DNA of 64,000 nucleotides from Candidatus Binatia bacterium (GTDB lineage: Bacteria; Vulcanimicrobiota; Vulcanimicrobiia; Vulcanimicrobiales; Vulcanimicrobiaceae). This document shows, in pieces, positions 27,138 through 35,411 of the stretch (positions are counted from its first letter, which is position 1; the number at the start of each line of letters is the position of its first letter). The DNA is taken from assembly GCA_035544215.1 (NCBI GenBank), contig DATKHY010000009.1, positions 1-64,000 on the forward strand. The letters are read 5' to 3'. The notes below the pieces were generated by a model. The model saw only the letters and a program-made list of their open reading frames with translations. It searched no databases and had not been told where the DNA came from. The translations under genes were made by a program, and so were the position numbers.

Positions 27138-28955
27138 TTGCGCGAGCTCGGCGCGACGGTGACGTTCTTCGACCGCTCGGCGCTCGAGCCGGGATTCGCG
27201 TTGCGCTGCACCGTCGGCGTGGCGATACCGCTGATCGTCGCCGCGGCGCTGGGACGCCCGGCGCTCGGCATAGCCGCCGCGATCGGCGCGTTCATCACGG
27301 GTTTCACGTCGCTGCAAGGCATTTATCGCACGCGCTTGAGTGCCGTTCTCGTCGCCGCGGTGAGCATGTCGGCCGCGAGCTTCGTGGGTGCAATTGCAGC
27401 TCATTCTACGCCCGGTGTGATCGCCGCGACCGCCGTCGCCGGCTACTTGTGCGCGACGTTCGGTCAGATCGGTCCTATCGCTGCGACCGTCGGCCTCAAC
27501 TCGCTCGTCGCATTCGTGCTCTTCTCGAGCCAGCCGTTGGCGGCGCCGGCTGCGCTCCTTCAGTCGGAGCTCGTCGCAGCGGGCGGCGCGATTCAGGCTC
27601 TGCTGTTGCTGAGCGCGTGGCCCTTCGCGCGGCTCGAGACCGAGCGCGAAGCGGTGGCCGGCGTCTATCGCGACCTCGCCGCATACGCACGAGCGGTCGC
27701 GGACGGCACGCAAGGCCTCCCGCCGATCACGCCGTTTGCCACGGCGCGCCAGGTGCTCGCCGATCCGCAACCGTTCGCGCGCGCGGCGGAGAAGGCGCGC
27801 TTACAGCGTCTGCTCGAGGACGCCGAGGTCATACGCAAGCGACTCGGCGCGGCGGTATCGACGCGCGAGCCGACGCTGCCGGCTGCCGAAAGGCTCGACG
27901 AGATCGCAACGTCGCTCCATCGCGGCGGCGACGCAGAGTGGCTTTCGGGCTTCGACCTGCTTTCGCGGCCGCGGCCCGGACCGTACGTCGGAAACCGGAT
28001 CGCCTGGCTGAGCCGCGACTCGCTGCGCTTCGCGCTTGTGCTCGCCATCGCGATGGCGCTCGGGCGCCACTTCGAGGCCGATCGCGGGTACTGGATTCCG
28101 CTAACGACGGCCATCGTGCTCAAACCGGACTTTCTCACGACCGTCGTGCGCGGCTTCGGCCGGATCGCCGGCACGCTGGTCGGAGCCGTGGTCGCGTCGC
28201 TCGCGACGGCGCTGCTGCGCGGGCATGCTGCGGCGCAGGTCGCCGGCGTGATCGTCGCCGCGGCGGCGGCCTACGTCACGTTCAATCCGAACTACGCGCT
28301 GTTCACGATCGCGATCACGTCGTTCGTCGTGATCTCGCTCGGGATGCGCGGCCTTCCCGGCACCACGACGATCGCCCAGCGCGTGCTCGACACGCTCGCG
28401 GGCGGTGCTCTCGCAATGATCGGCTACCTGGCGCTGCCGACTTGGGAGCGTAAGCGCACGCGCGCTCTCCTGGCCGATCTCATCGACGAGCAGCGCGCGC
28501 TTTCGAGCGCTATCTTTCGCGCCTATACCGACCCTTCCGACGACAGATATGCGGCGATCGAGCGCGCGCGCACTCAAGTGTGGAAGATCCGCACGGCCGT
28601 CGAGGCCTCGATCGACCGCACGCGTAGCGAGCCGTACCGCCATCACACGATCGGCGCCGGTCGCGCGCTGCGAATTCTCGCCGCGACGCAGCGCTTCGGA
28701 CTGGCCAACCTCGCGCTCGAGGCCGGTCTCGATGATCGAACGATTGCGATCGACGCGAAAGCGCTGCGCGCGTTCGCCGGCGCGCTGGACGAGCGGATGG
28801 CCGAGCTCGCGCAAGCGCTGCGCGAGCCGCGCCGGGCACGACCCGATCGGCGTTTGGAAGCCACCCTCGCGCGGCTCGACGGACCGCTGCGCGATCGCGC
28901 CGCAGCGTACGCGGACGCGGTCAGGCGGATGACGCGTCTGATCGGCTACGCGTAG
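27138..28955 (+). CDS. FUSC-family membrane transporter
   Basis: A 605-residue protein with two blocks of membrane helices (about 15-160 and 295-440), each followed by a helical cytoplasmic region, the layout of the fusaric-acid/aromatic-acid exporter (AaeB-like) family. The second block contains the typical ADRGYWIPLTTAIVLKPDF segment. No ATG or GTG is in frame nearby, so TTG 27138 is the likely start. The 3' end overlaps the opposing gdhA by 10 bases. Confidence 0.87.
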   Translation: MRELGATVTFFDRSALEPGFALRCTVGVAIPLIVAAALGRPALGIAAAIGAFITGFTSLQGIYRTRLSAVLVAAVSMSAASFVGAIAAHSTPGVIAATAVAGYLCATFGQIGPIAATVGLNSLVAFVLFSSQPLAAPAALLQSELVAAGGAIQALLLLSAWPFARLETEREAVAGVYRDLAAYARAVADGTQGLPPITPFATARQVLADPQPFARAAEKARLQRLLEDAEVIRKRLGAAVSTREPTLPAAERLDEIATSLHRGGDAEWLSGFDLLSRPRPGPYVGNRIAWLSRDSLRFALVLAIAMALGRHFEADRGYWIPLTTAIVLKPDFLTTVVRGFGRIAGTLVGAVVASLATALLRGHAAAQVAGVIVAAAAAYVTFNPNYALFTIAITSFVVISLGMRGLPGTTTIAQRVLDTLAGGALAMIGYLALPTWERKRTRALLADLIDEQRALSSAIFRAYTDPSDDRYAAIERARTQVWKIRTAVEASIDRTRSEPYRHHTIGAGRALRILAATQRFGLANLALEAGLDDRTIAIDAKALRAFAGALDERMAELAQALREPRRARPDRRLEATLARLDGPLRDRAAAYADAVRRMTRLIGYA

Positions 28956-30235
28956 ATGCCGCGCAGCTTTGAGGCCTTGACCACGCGGTCGATCGCGAGC
29001 GTGTATGCCGCGGTGCGCAGCGTCGCGTGTCGCGAGTTCGCGATCGAGCGGATCTGATGGAGATTGGTGAGCAGGAAGTCTTCGAGCTTCTCGTTCACCT
29101 CGGGCTCCTTCCAAAAGAATCCCATCCGGTCTTGCGCCCACTCGAAGTACGAGACCGTCACGCCGCCGGCGTTGGCCATGATGTCGGGGAGCACGACGAC
29201 GCCGCGCTCGCGAAAGATGCGGTCAGCCTCGGGCGTGGTGGGCCCATTGGCGCCCTCGACGATCAGCTTCGCCTTCACTTTGGCCGCGCTTTCGGCCGTG
29301 AATACCTTCTCGAGCGCCGCGGGAACCAATACGTCGCACTCGCTCGCGAGCAGCTCGCTGTTCGTGATCTTCTCGCCGCCCTTGAAGCCTTCGAGCGTCC
29401 CGACTCTGGCAGCGTGTTCCATCGCTCCGGCGACGTATATGCCGTTTTCGTTGTAGTACGCGCCGGTGACGTCGGAGATGCCCACGATCTTGCAGCCGCG
29501 CTCCTCGAACAGCTTCGCGGCGTGCTTGCCGACGTTGCCGAATCCCTGGATCGCGATCGTCGCCTTGTCGGGACGCAGCTCCATCTCGGCCATCTCATCA
29601 AGCGCGCAGATCGTCACGCCGCGGCCCGTCGCCTCGACGCGGCCGCGCGATCCGCCGATCTCCAGCGGTTTTCCGGTGACGACGCCGGGCGTGTTTTGTC
29701 GCGTGTGCATCGAGTACGTGTCCATGAACCATGCCATGACTTGCGGCGTCGTGTTGACATCGGGCGCGGGAACGTCTTTGTCCGGCCCGACGACCTCGAC
29801 GAGCTCCGCGGCGTAGCGGCGTGTGATGCGCTCGAGCTCGTTGGAAGACAGCGTCGCGGGATCGCAGGTGACGCCGCCCTTGCCGCCGCCGAACGGCAGG
29901 TCCACCACGGCGCACTTCCAGGTCATCCAAAACGCGAGTGCCGTCACCTCGTCGAGCGTCACGCCGGGATGGTAGCGGATCCCGCCCTTCGCGGGGCCGC
30001 GCGCGAAGTTGTACTGCACCCGATATCCGGTGTAGACTTCGAACTCGCCCGAATCGCGCTGAAACGGGATCGAAAAGATGATCTGGCGCGAAGGGTGTGT
30101 GAGGATGCGCCGCATTCCAGCGTCGAGCTCCAACAGGTCGGCAGCCTCGTTGAAATAGGCGATGGCGTCGCCAAAGACGGAGACGTCGCGCACGGAGGGT
30201 CCTGAGCCCGTAGTCGGGCGCAGCGCGGTGGTCAT
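28946..30235 (-). CDS. Glu/Leu/Phe/Val dehydrogenase (glutamate dehydrogenase type)
   Basis: It interconverts glutamate and 2-oxoglutarate with NAD(P) and ammonia. The 429-residue protein has the glycine-rich PFGGGKGGV segment with the substrate lysine, the catalytic aspartate region (PAPDVNTTPQVMAWFMD), and the nucleotide loop IQGFGNVGKHAA. Length and motifs fit the hexameric bacterial/archaeal GDH group; leucine dehydrogenase is less likely by length. It starts at ATG 30235. Confidence 0.93.
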   Translation of the reverse strand: MTTALRPTTGSGPSVRDVSVFGDAIAYFNEAADLLELDAGMRRILTHPSRQIIFSIPFQRDSGEFEVYTGYRVQYNFARGPAKGGIRYHPGVTLDEVTALAFWMTWKCAVVDLPFGGGKGGVTCDPATLSSNELERITRRYAAELVEVVGPDKDVPAPDVNTTPQVMAWFMDTYSMHTRQNTPGVVTGKPLEIGGSRGRVEATGRGVTICALDEMAEMELRPDKATIAIQGFGNVGKHAAKLFEERGCKIVGISDVTGAYYNENGIYVAGAMEHAARVGTLEGFKGGEKITNSELLASECDVLVPAALEKVFTAESAAKVKAKLIVEGANGPTTPEADRIFRERGVVVLPDIMANAGGVTVSYFEWAQDRMGFFWKEPEVNEKLEDFLLTNLHQIRSIANSRHATLRTAAYTLAIDRVVKASKLRGIYA

Positions 30236-30282
30236 GCCCTAACCTTTGTCGGTTCCGCGCCGCAGCCCCTTGGGCTCCAAGT

Positions 30283-31377
30283 TCATACGTTGAAACGAAA
30301 ATTGACGACGTCGCCCTCTTGCATCACGTAATCGCGCCCCTCGCTGCGGACGCGACCGGCCGCCCGCAACTCCTCCATGGTGCGATATTTGACGTAGTCG
30401 TCATACGAGACGATTTCTGCCCGAATGAAGCCGCGCTCGATGTCGCCGTGGATCGTGCCCGCGGCCTGCGGGGCCTTGGTGCCGCGCCGTATCGGCCAGG
30501 CGCGGGTCTCCTTCTCGCCGGCGGTCAGAAACGTCATCAGTCCGAGCAGGTCGTACGCCGCTTCAGCGAGCTCGTCGAGGCCGCTGCGCTCGATTCCGAG
30601 TTCCCGGCGATATTCGGCTGCCTCGCTCTCGCTCAGCCCGGCCAGCTCGGCCTCCACCTTGCCGCTGAGCACGACGGCGCGGCCGCCTTGCGCCCGCGCG
30701 ATCTCGCGCACGGCCCATACCTGTTCGCCGTCTGCGCCGAGCTCCGATTCGCCGACGTTGGCGACGTAGACCACCGGCTTGGCCGTGAGTAGGAACGAAT
30801 CGGCGGCAAGTTGTGCTTCCAGCGAGCCCAGCGCGAAGCTGCGCGCGGGCCGCGCTTCCTCCAGCGCGGCTTCCAGTCGGCGCGCGGCGGTGAGATGCTC
30901 TCGAAGCTTCGGATCGGCGCGCGCCTCGCGCTCGAGCTTTGTTACGCGCCTGCGCATCGACGCGAGGTCCGCGAGCGCCAGCTCGATTGCCACGATTTCG
31001 GAATCGCGCTGCGGATCCGGATGCCCCTCGACGTGCGAAACGTCGGGATCCTCGAAGCAGCGCAGGATCATAGCGATCGCGTCGGTCTCGCGAATGTGGC
31101 TGAGGAAGGCGTTGCCCAGCCCCTCGCCGGCGCTGGCGCCGCGGACCAACCCCGCAATATCGACGAAGCGGACGGTCGCCGGGACGATTCTCTTCGCATT
31201 AACCAGCTGCGCGAGGACCGGCAGGCGCGAATCCGGCACGGCGACCTCGCCGACGTTCGGCTCGATCGTCGCAAACGGATAGTTCGCCGCTAGGGCGTGC
31301 GCCGAGCGTGTGAGCGCGTTGAAGATCGTCGACTTCCCGACGTTCGGCAAGCCGACGATTCCACAGGAGAGTGGCAC
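30283..31377 (-). CDS. ychF: Redox-regulated ATPase YchF
   Basis: An Obg-family P-loop protein that binds ATP and associates with ribosomes. From GTG 31377 it has 364 residues, matching the family (about 363). It has P-loop GLPNVGKST, DIAGLVRGAS, and the NVGES (NxxE) motif that replaces NKxD and favours ATP. A C-terminal TGS-like domain ends DVVNFRFNV. The frame is open upstream to 31713, but that part is a shadow of the opposing DUF151 gene. It diverges from that gene. Confidence 0.93.
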   Translation of the reverse strand: MPLSCGIVGLPNVGKSTIFNALTRSAHALAANYPFATIEPNVGEVAVPDSRLPVLAQLVNAKRIVPATVRFVDIAGLVRGASAGEGLGNAFLSHIRETDAIAMILRCFEDPDVSHVEGHPDPQRDSEIVAIELALADLASMRRRVTKLEREARADPKLREHLTAARRLEAALEEARPARSFALGSLEAQLAADSFLLTAKPVVYVANVGESELGADGEQVWAVREIARAQGGRAVVLSGKVEAELAGLSESEAAEYRRELGIERSGLDELAEAAYDLLGLMTFLTAGEKETRAWPIRRGTKAPQAAGTIHGDIERGFIRAEIVSYDDYVKYRTMEELRAAGRVRSEGRDYVMQEGDVVNFRFNV

Positions 31378-31479
31378 TTCAGGCCGCCGGTTCGGCCGCT
31401 CGCCGCGCCCGCCCTTGCGCCACCGGCCCCGCGCGACGCGGTGGCAAGAGAATGGCGCGGACGTGTCGGATACGTCGTT

Positions 31480-31956
31480 ATGCGCCAAATGAAGGTCGAC
31501 AAACTCGGCATCGACCTCCTGACCCACGACCCGGTGGTGATCCTCAAGGACATGGATGGCTCGCACTATCTCCCGATTCTGATCGGACCTTTCGAAGCTA
31601 CCGCGATCGCTCTCGCACTGGAAGGCGCACCGGTGCCGCGACCACTCTCTCACGACCTCATGCGAAACATCCTTGAGTCGCTCAACGCCAACCTCGAGCA
31701 GGTCGTCATTCACGACATCAAGGACTCGACGTTCTTCGCCAAGCTCGTCGTGCGCACCAACGGTGAACTGCAGGAGATCGACGCGCGCCCCTCCGACGGC
31801 ATCGCGCTCGCGCTGCGCGTTCCCGCCCCAATCTTCGTCTCCGACAAGATCGTGCTCGAGGAAGCCACCGCCGAAAAGAAGCCCATCAACGACACCGAGA
31901 TGGCGCGCTTCAAAAAGTTCCTCGACGATTTGAAGCCAAGCGACTTTAATCGCTAG
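31480..31956 (+). CDS. Bifunctional nuclease family protein (DUF151)
   Basis: From ATG 31480 it has 158 residues and spans the DUF151 domain: PVVILKD, LPILIGPFEATAIALALEG, RPLSHDLM, the RPSDGIALALR motif and a charged C-terminal helix. Characterised homologues cut DNA and RNA non-specifically, so the physiological role stays open. An extended frame upstream overlaps ychF and is not needed. Confidence 0.9.
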   Translation: MRQMKVDKLGIDLLTHDPVVILKDMDGSHYLPILIGPFEATAIALALEGAPVPRPLSHDLMRNILESLNANLEQVVIHDIKDSTFFAKLVVRTNGELQEIDARPSDGIALALRVPAPIFVSDKIVLEEATAEKKPINDTEMARFKKFLDDLKPSDFNR

Positions 31957-31980
31957 CCGTCCCCCATCTGACCCTTAGCA

Positions 31981-32283
31981 GGCGCGGCTCATTGTGTCAT
32001 CCTGAGCGAAGGCGCGGCTCATGCTGTCATCCTGAGCGCAGGCGCGGCTCATTGTGTCATCCTGAGCGAAGGCGCGGAGCGCCGTAGTCGAAGGACGGGC
32101 GAGAATCGTCGTCCTGAGCGAGTGCAACGAGTCGAAGGACGACCCAGCGGCAATTTCTGTACGCTCTCAGGCAGCATAACTTTTCCGTGCTTCCACTCGC
32201 TGCGCTCGCTCAGCACTGCCTGACGCCCCCGTCCTTCGACTTCGCTCGCTTCGCTCGCTTCGCTCAGGATGACACAATGAGCC
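31981..32283. repeat. Repeat cluster: three 30-bp tandem units plus an inverted array
   Basis: Three head-to-tail units of exactly 30 bp lie at 31981-32010, 32011-32040 and 32041-32070; units one and three are identical. More GTCCTGAGC.../GAAGGACG copies follow, then inverted copies and a 9-bp tandem (TTCGCTCGC) at about 32241-32260. A 22-base inverted repeat closes the array: GGCTCATTGTGTCATCCTGAGC at 31986-32007 and its complement at 32262-32283. The 364-base gap before mtnP holds no gene. Confidence 0.9.
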
Positions 32284-32320
32284 AGGATGACGGGCGAATG
32301 GCTAGAACCTCGCGAGGCTT

Positions 32321-33118
32321 ATGGCCAACGAACTGCGCGCCGACATCGGAGTGTTCGGCGGGTCTGGATTCTACTCGCTCATGGAAAACTCGCGCGAGGC
32401 GTGGGTGGAGACGCCGTATGGCGCGCCGAGCGACAAGGTCGCGCTCGGCGAGATCGCGGGCCGGCGCGTGGCGTTTCTGCCGCGCCACGGCAAGGACCAT
32501 CGCTTTCCTCCGCAGTCCATCAACTATCGCGCGAACCTCTACGCGATGAAGCAGCTCGGCGTGAAGTGGATCATCGGTCCGAGCGCCTGCGGCTCGCTCA
32601 AGGAGAGCGTGCCCCCCGGATCGATGGTCGTCTGCCATCAGCTGGTCGATCGCACGAGCGGGCGCAAGGACACATTCTACGACGGTCCGATCACGACGCA
32701 CGTTAGCTTTGCCGACCCGTACTGTCCGACGCTGCGGCCGATCGCGATCGACGCGCTGCGCTCGATTGGCGTCGAGACGCACGAGCGCGGCACGGTCGTC
32801 GTGATCCAGGGTCCGCGCTTCTCGACGCGATCCGAGTCCCAGTGGTTTCAGGGCCAGGGCTGGGAGGTCATCAACATGACGCAGTATCCCGAGGCCTACC
32901 TGGCACGCGAGCTCGAGATGTGTTACGTCAACATCTCGCTGATCACGGACTACGACGTCGGACTCGAGGGCATGCCGCCGGTGTCGCACCACGCCGTCAT
33001 CGAGGTGTTCAATCGCAACAACGATCGCGTGAAGAACGCGATCGGCAAGATCGTAGAGAACATCCCGCTCGACGCCGATTGCCCGTGCCGCCACGCCCTT
33101 GAGGGAGCTCGCTTTTAA
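32321..33118 (+). CDS. mtnP: S-methyl-5'-thioadenosine phosphorylase
   Basis: It cleaves methylthioadenosine to adenine and 5-methylthioribose-1-phosphate in methionine salvage and purine recycling. The 265-residue protein has the GVFGGSGFYSL start, RHGKDHRFPP, the SACGSL phosphate region, VVIQGPRFSTRSES and INMTQYPEAYLARELE, all typical of MTAP-type phosphorylases. It starts at ATG 32321. No other methionine-salvage gene is nearby. Confidence 0.93.
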   Translation: MANELRADIGVFGGSGFYSLMENSREAWVETPYGAPSDKVALGEIAGRRVAFLPRHGKDHRFPPQSINYRANLYAMKQLGVKWIIGPSACGSLKESVPPGSMVVCHQLVDRTSGRKDTFYDGPITTHVSFADPYCPTLRPIAIDALRSIGVETHERGTVVVIQGPRFSTRSESQWFQGQGWEVINMTQYPEAYLARELEMCYVNISLITDYDVGLEGMPPVSHHAVIEVFNRNNDRVKNAIGKIVENIPLDADCPCRHALEGARF

Positions 33119-33122
33119 GCAG

Positions 33123-33830
33123 ATGCAACGCCGGCGGCTGCGGCTCGACCTCGGGATGTATGCGCGCGCCGTTCCGCTGTTGCTGCGCCACCCTTCCGTG
33201 TTCGCCATGCCGCTGCTGGCGGCGGTCGTCGACCTGCTCTTCTCGCAGCTGTCGTACGTGTTGAGCGACCCGCTGGGCGGCGCGGGCGCCGGCCTCTTCT
33301 CCCTCATCGTGCAGCTCGTCTATTTGTGGGCCTTCGGCGTCACGATCATTCAGGCCAACAACATCTGGCGTCGCCAGCGCGGTGCGTTCGACGAAGCGTG
33401 GGAGGAAGGGCGCAGGAAGTTCGGCGGCATCGCCCTGGCCGCCATCGGTTTTCAGTTCGTCGTGTGGGCGGCGAGCTACATAGGCTCGTTCGTGGGCGGC
33501 ACCTTGGGCCTGGTACTCGGAGCCGTCGCGGCGTTCTTCCTGATCTACACGATTCCGTCGGCGGCGATCGGCGGGTTGCCGGGCGCACTCGCCATCTCGG
33601 GGTCGATTCGCGGCGTCCGCGCGGAACCAATCGGTTCCGTCGTCCTAGCCGTCGTGTTTTTCGCGATCTGGTACGTCGCCGTCCCGATCGGCTTGCCGTA
33701 CTTGCTGGTGCATCTCTCGCCGGCGATCTGGTCGCTCGTGACGGCGGCGGCGCGCGCGCTGGCGCTCGCCTACCTCGCGTTTCCGTTCGCCAAGCAGTAC
33801 GACGACATCGCTTTCACCGGCAACTGGTGA
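33123..33830 (+). CDS. Integral membrane protein of unknown function
   Basis: From ATG 33123 it has 235 residues with about five or six membrane helices, a basic N-terminus, and Gly/Ala-rich helices (GSFVGGTLGLVLGAVAAFF). It starts 4 bases after mtnP and may be co-transcribed. The last 17 bases overlap the opposing holB gene. No specific family is recognised. Confidence 0.75.
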   Translation: MQRRRLRLDLGMYARAVPLLLRHPSVFAMPLLAAVVDLLFSQLSYVLSDPLGGAGAGLFSLIVQLVYLWAFGVTIIQANNIWRRQRGAFDEAWEEGRRKFGGIALAAIGFQFVVWAASYIGSFVGGTLGLVLGAVAAFFLIYTIPSAAIGGLPGALAISGSIRGVRAEPIGSVVLAVVFFAIWYVAVPIGLPYLLVHLSPAIWSLVTAAARALALAYLAFPFAKQYDDIAFTGNW

Positions 33831-34818
33831 GCGCCATGCGCACGAACTCGCCGATTAGGGCGGGGCTCACGTTAGTGTGGGCTAGGCGCGCAGCTTCGTC
33901 CAGTTTCGCGAGCAGCGCCGCCGCCTCGCGCTTTCCCAGCGGTTTGAGCTTGCGCAAGCGATCGGCGTGATCGACGGACATGAGAGCGACGCCGTCGTGA
34001 CCATCTGCGACGATCCAATCGCGTACCAGCGTCTTGACCGTCTCTAATCCCTCGGCCAGCGTCTCGCGCGTGGCCCATGGCTCGTGCGGCGACTTGCCCT
34101 CGACGCTCTCGAAGAACCAGCGCACGACCGCGGCGCGCAGCGACTCCTCTTCCTGCTCGAGCGCGGCCAACGCCCGCGTCACGCTCCCGCCCGAGAGCGA
34201 CGCGCCCAGTTCGGCATCGGCGTCGCCGTAATGCAAGTGGCGCAGCACCTCCTCCACCTCGGCCTTCGCGAGCAACGGAAAACGCACGTCGATCACGCGC
34301 GAACGGATGGTCCCGAGCAGCCGCCCGGGCATCGCCGTCGTCACGATCATCACCACGCCGGCCGGCGGCTCCTCTAGGAATTTCAGCAGTGCGTTGGCGG
34401 CGTGCTGCGTCGCGAAGTCGACGTCGCCGAGCAGCAACACGCGCATTCCGCCGCTGTATGACTGCATTGAGAGCTGGCGCACGAGATCACGCGCCGAGAG
34501 ATGCTCTCCCTCGCCGAATCCCGCCGGAGCGTCGCGGTCGCCGATCTTGAGGATGCCCTCGTGCTCGAGAAAGTCCGGATGGCGCGCATTCTCTCCGCGA
34601 AACAGCGCGCACGAGGTGCACGTCCCGTCGTATCCGAGAATGCCGGCCTTGGGTGCGAGGCACAGCAGCGACTGCGCGAGGCGCCGCCCGAACGTCTTCT
34701 TCCCGACTCCGGCGGCGCCGGTGAAGAGGTATGCGTGCGCGAGCGTCTGCGGCGTCAGCGCGCTGAAGTAACGCTTCGGTCCCTCTGCGCCGACGACGTC
34801 GAAGCGCAGCTCACTCAC
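33814..34818 (-). CDS. holB: DNA polymerase III delta-prime subunit
   Basis: A clamp-loader subunit that helps place the sliding clamp at primer ends. The 334-residue protein has a modified P-loop (GAAGVGKKT), a short cysteine-containing zinc-like region (CTSC), the SARDLVRQL and LLLGDVDFATQHAANALLKFLEEPP helices, and a C-terminal helical domain. It overlaps tmk by 4 bases, the usual tmk-holB pairing. Confidence 0.88.
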   Translation of the reverse strand: MSELRFDVVGAEGPKRYFSALTPQTLAHAYLFTGAAGVGKKTFGRRLAQSLLCLAPKAGILGYDGTCTSCALFRGENARHPDFLEHEGILKIGDRDAPAGFGEGEHLSARDLVRQLSMQSYSGGMRVLLLGDVDFATQHAANALLKFLEEPPAGVVMIVTTAMPGRLLGTIRSRVIDVRFPLLAKAEVEEVLRHLHYGDADAELGASLSGGSVTRALAALEQEEESLRAAVVRWFFESVEGKSPHEPWATRETLAEGLETVKTLVRDWIVADGHDGVALMSVDHADRLRKLKPLGKREAAALLAKLDEAARLAHTNVSPALIGEFVRMALTSCR

Positions 34819-35405
34819 AGCTGCCGCAGCGCCTCGTCCAGCAAACGCTCCGGCGACAAGCTTCCGTCGAGCACGCGATGGCGCGGGTGACGCGCAATCT
34901 CGAGAAAGCCGCGCCGCACGCGCTCATGAAATGCGTCGTCCTCGCTCTCGATGCGGTCGGGCGCGTCGGGACGGTCGCGCAGGCGCGCGCGCGCGTCGGC
35001 GACCGGCAGATCCACGAGCAGCACGACGTCGGGTTCGACTCCGCCCGTAGCGAAGTCGCACAGCGCGCGCAGCAGGTCGAGATCCGTGCCGCGCCCGTAG
35101 CCCTGATACGCGAGCGTCGAATCCGTAAACCGGTCGCACAGCACGATGCCGTCCGCTGCAAGCGCGGGCCGTATCACCTCTTCGACGTGTTGCGCGCGCG
35201 CCGCGTTAACCAAGAACGCCTCGGCGAGCGGTTCGATCGTCAGCGAACGGTCCAGAAAGACCCTGCGCACCGCGTCACCGAGCCGCGTGCCGCCCGGCTC
35301 GCGCGTCACGACGACGTTCTTCTTCTCCGCCTTCAATCGCGCGGCCAGGCCCGAGACGAGCGTGCTCTTCCCGCTGCCCTCGATCCCCTCGACGACGACG
35401 AACAC
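34815..35405 (-). CDS. tmk: Thymidylate kinase
   Basis: It phosphorylates dTMP to dTDP. The 196-residue protein has the P-loop EGIEGSGKST, the DR(Y/F) motif in CDRFTDSTLAYQGYGRG, and a lid region with RARLRDR. It starts with ATG at 35405, 6 bases after the upstream ATPase gene, and its stop overlaps holB. Confidence 0.94.
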   Translation of the reverse strand: MFVVVEGIEGSGKSTLVSGLAARLKAEKKNVVVTREPGGTRLGDAVRRVFLDRSLTIEPLAEAFLVNAARAQHVEEVIRPALAADGIVLCDRFTDSTLAYQGYGRGTDLDLLRALCDFATGGVEPDVVLLVDLPVADARARLRDRPDAPDRIESEDDAFHERVRRGFLEIARHPRHRVLDGSLSPERLLDEALRQL

Positions 35406-35411
35406 GGCTCG

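Noticed and set aside
31981-32070. Three regular 30-bp units as a CRISPR array
   Set aside because: The units are contiguous tandem copies without unique spacers, belong to a dispersed repeat family, and no cas gene is in the window.
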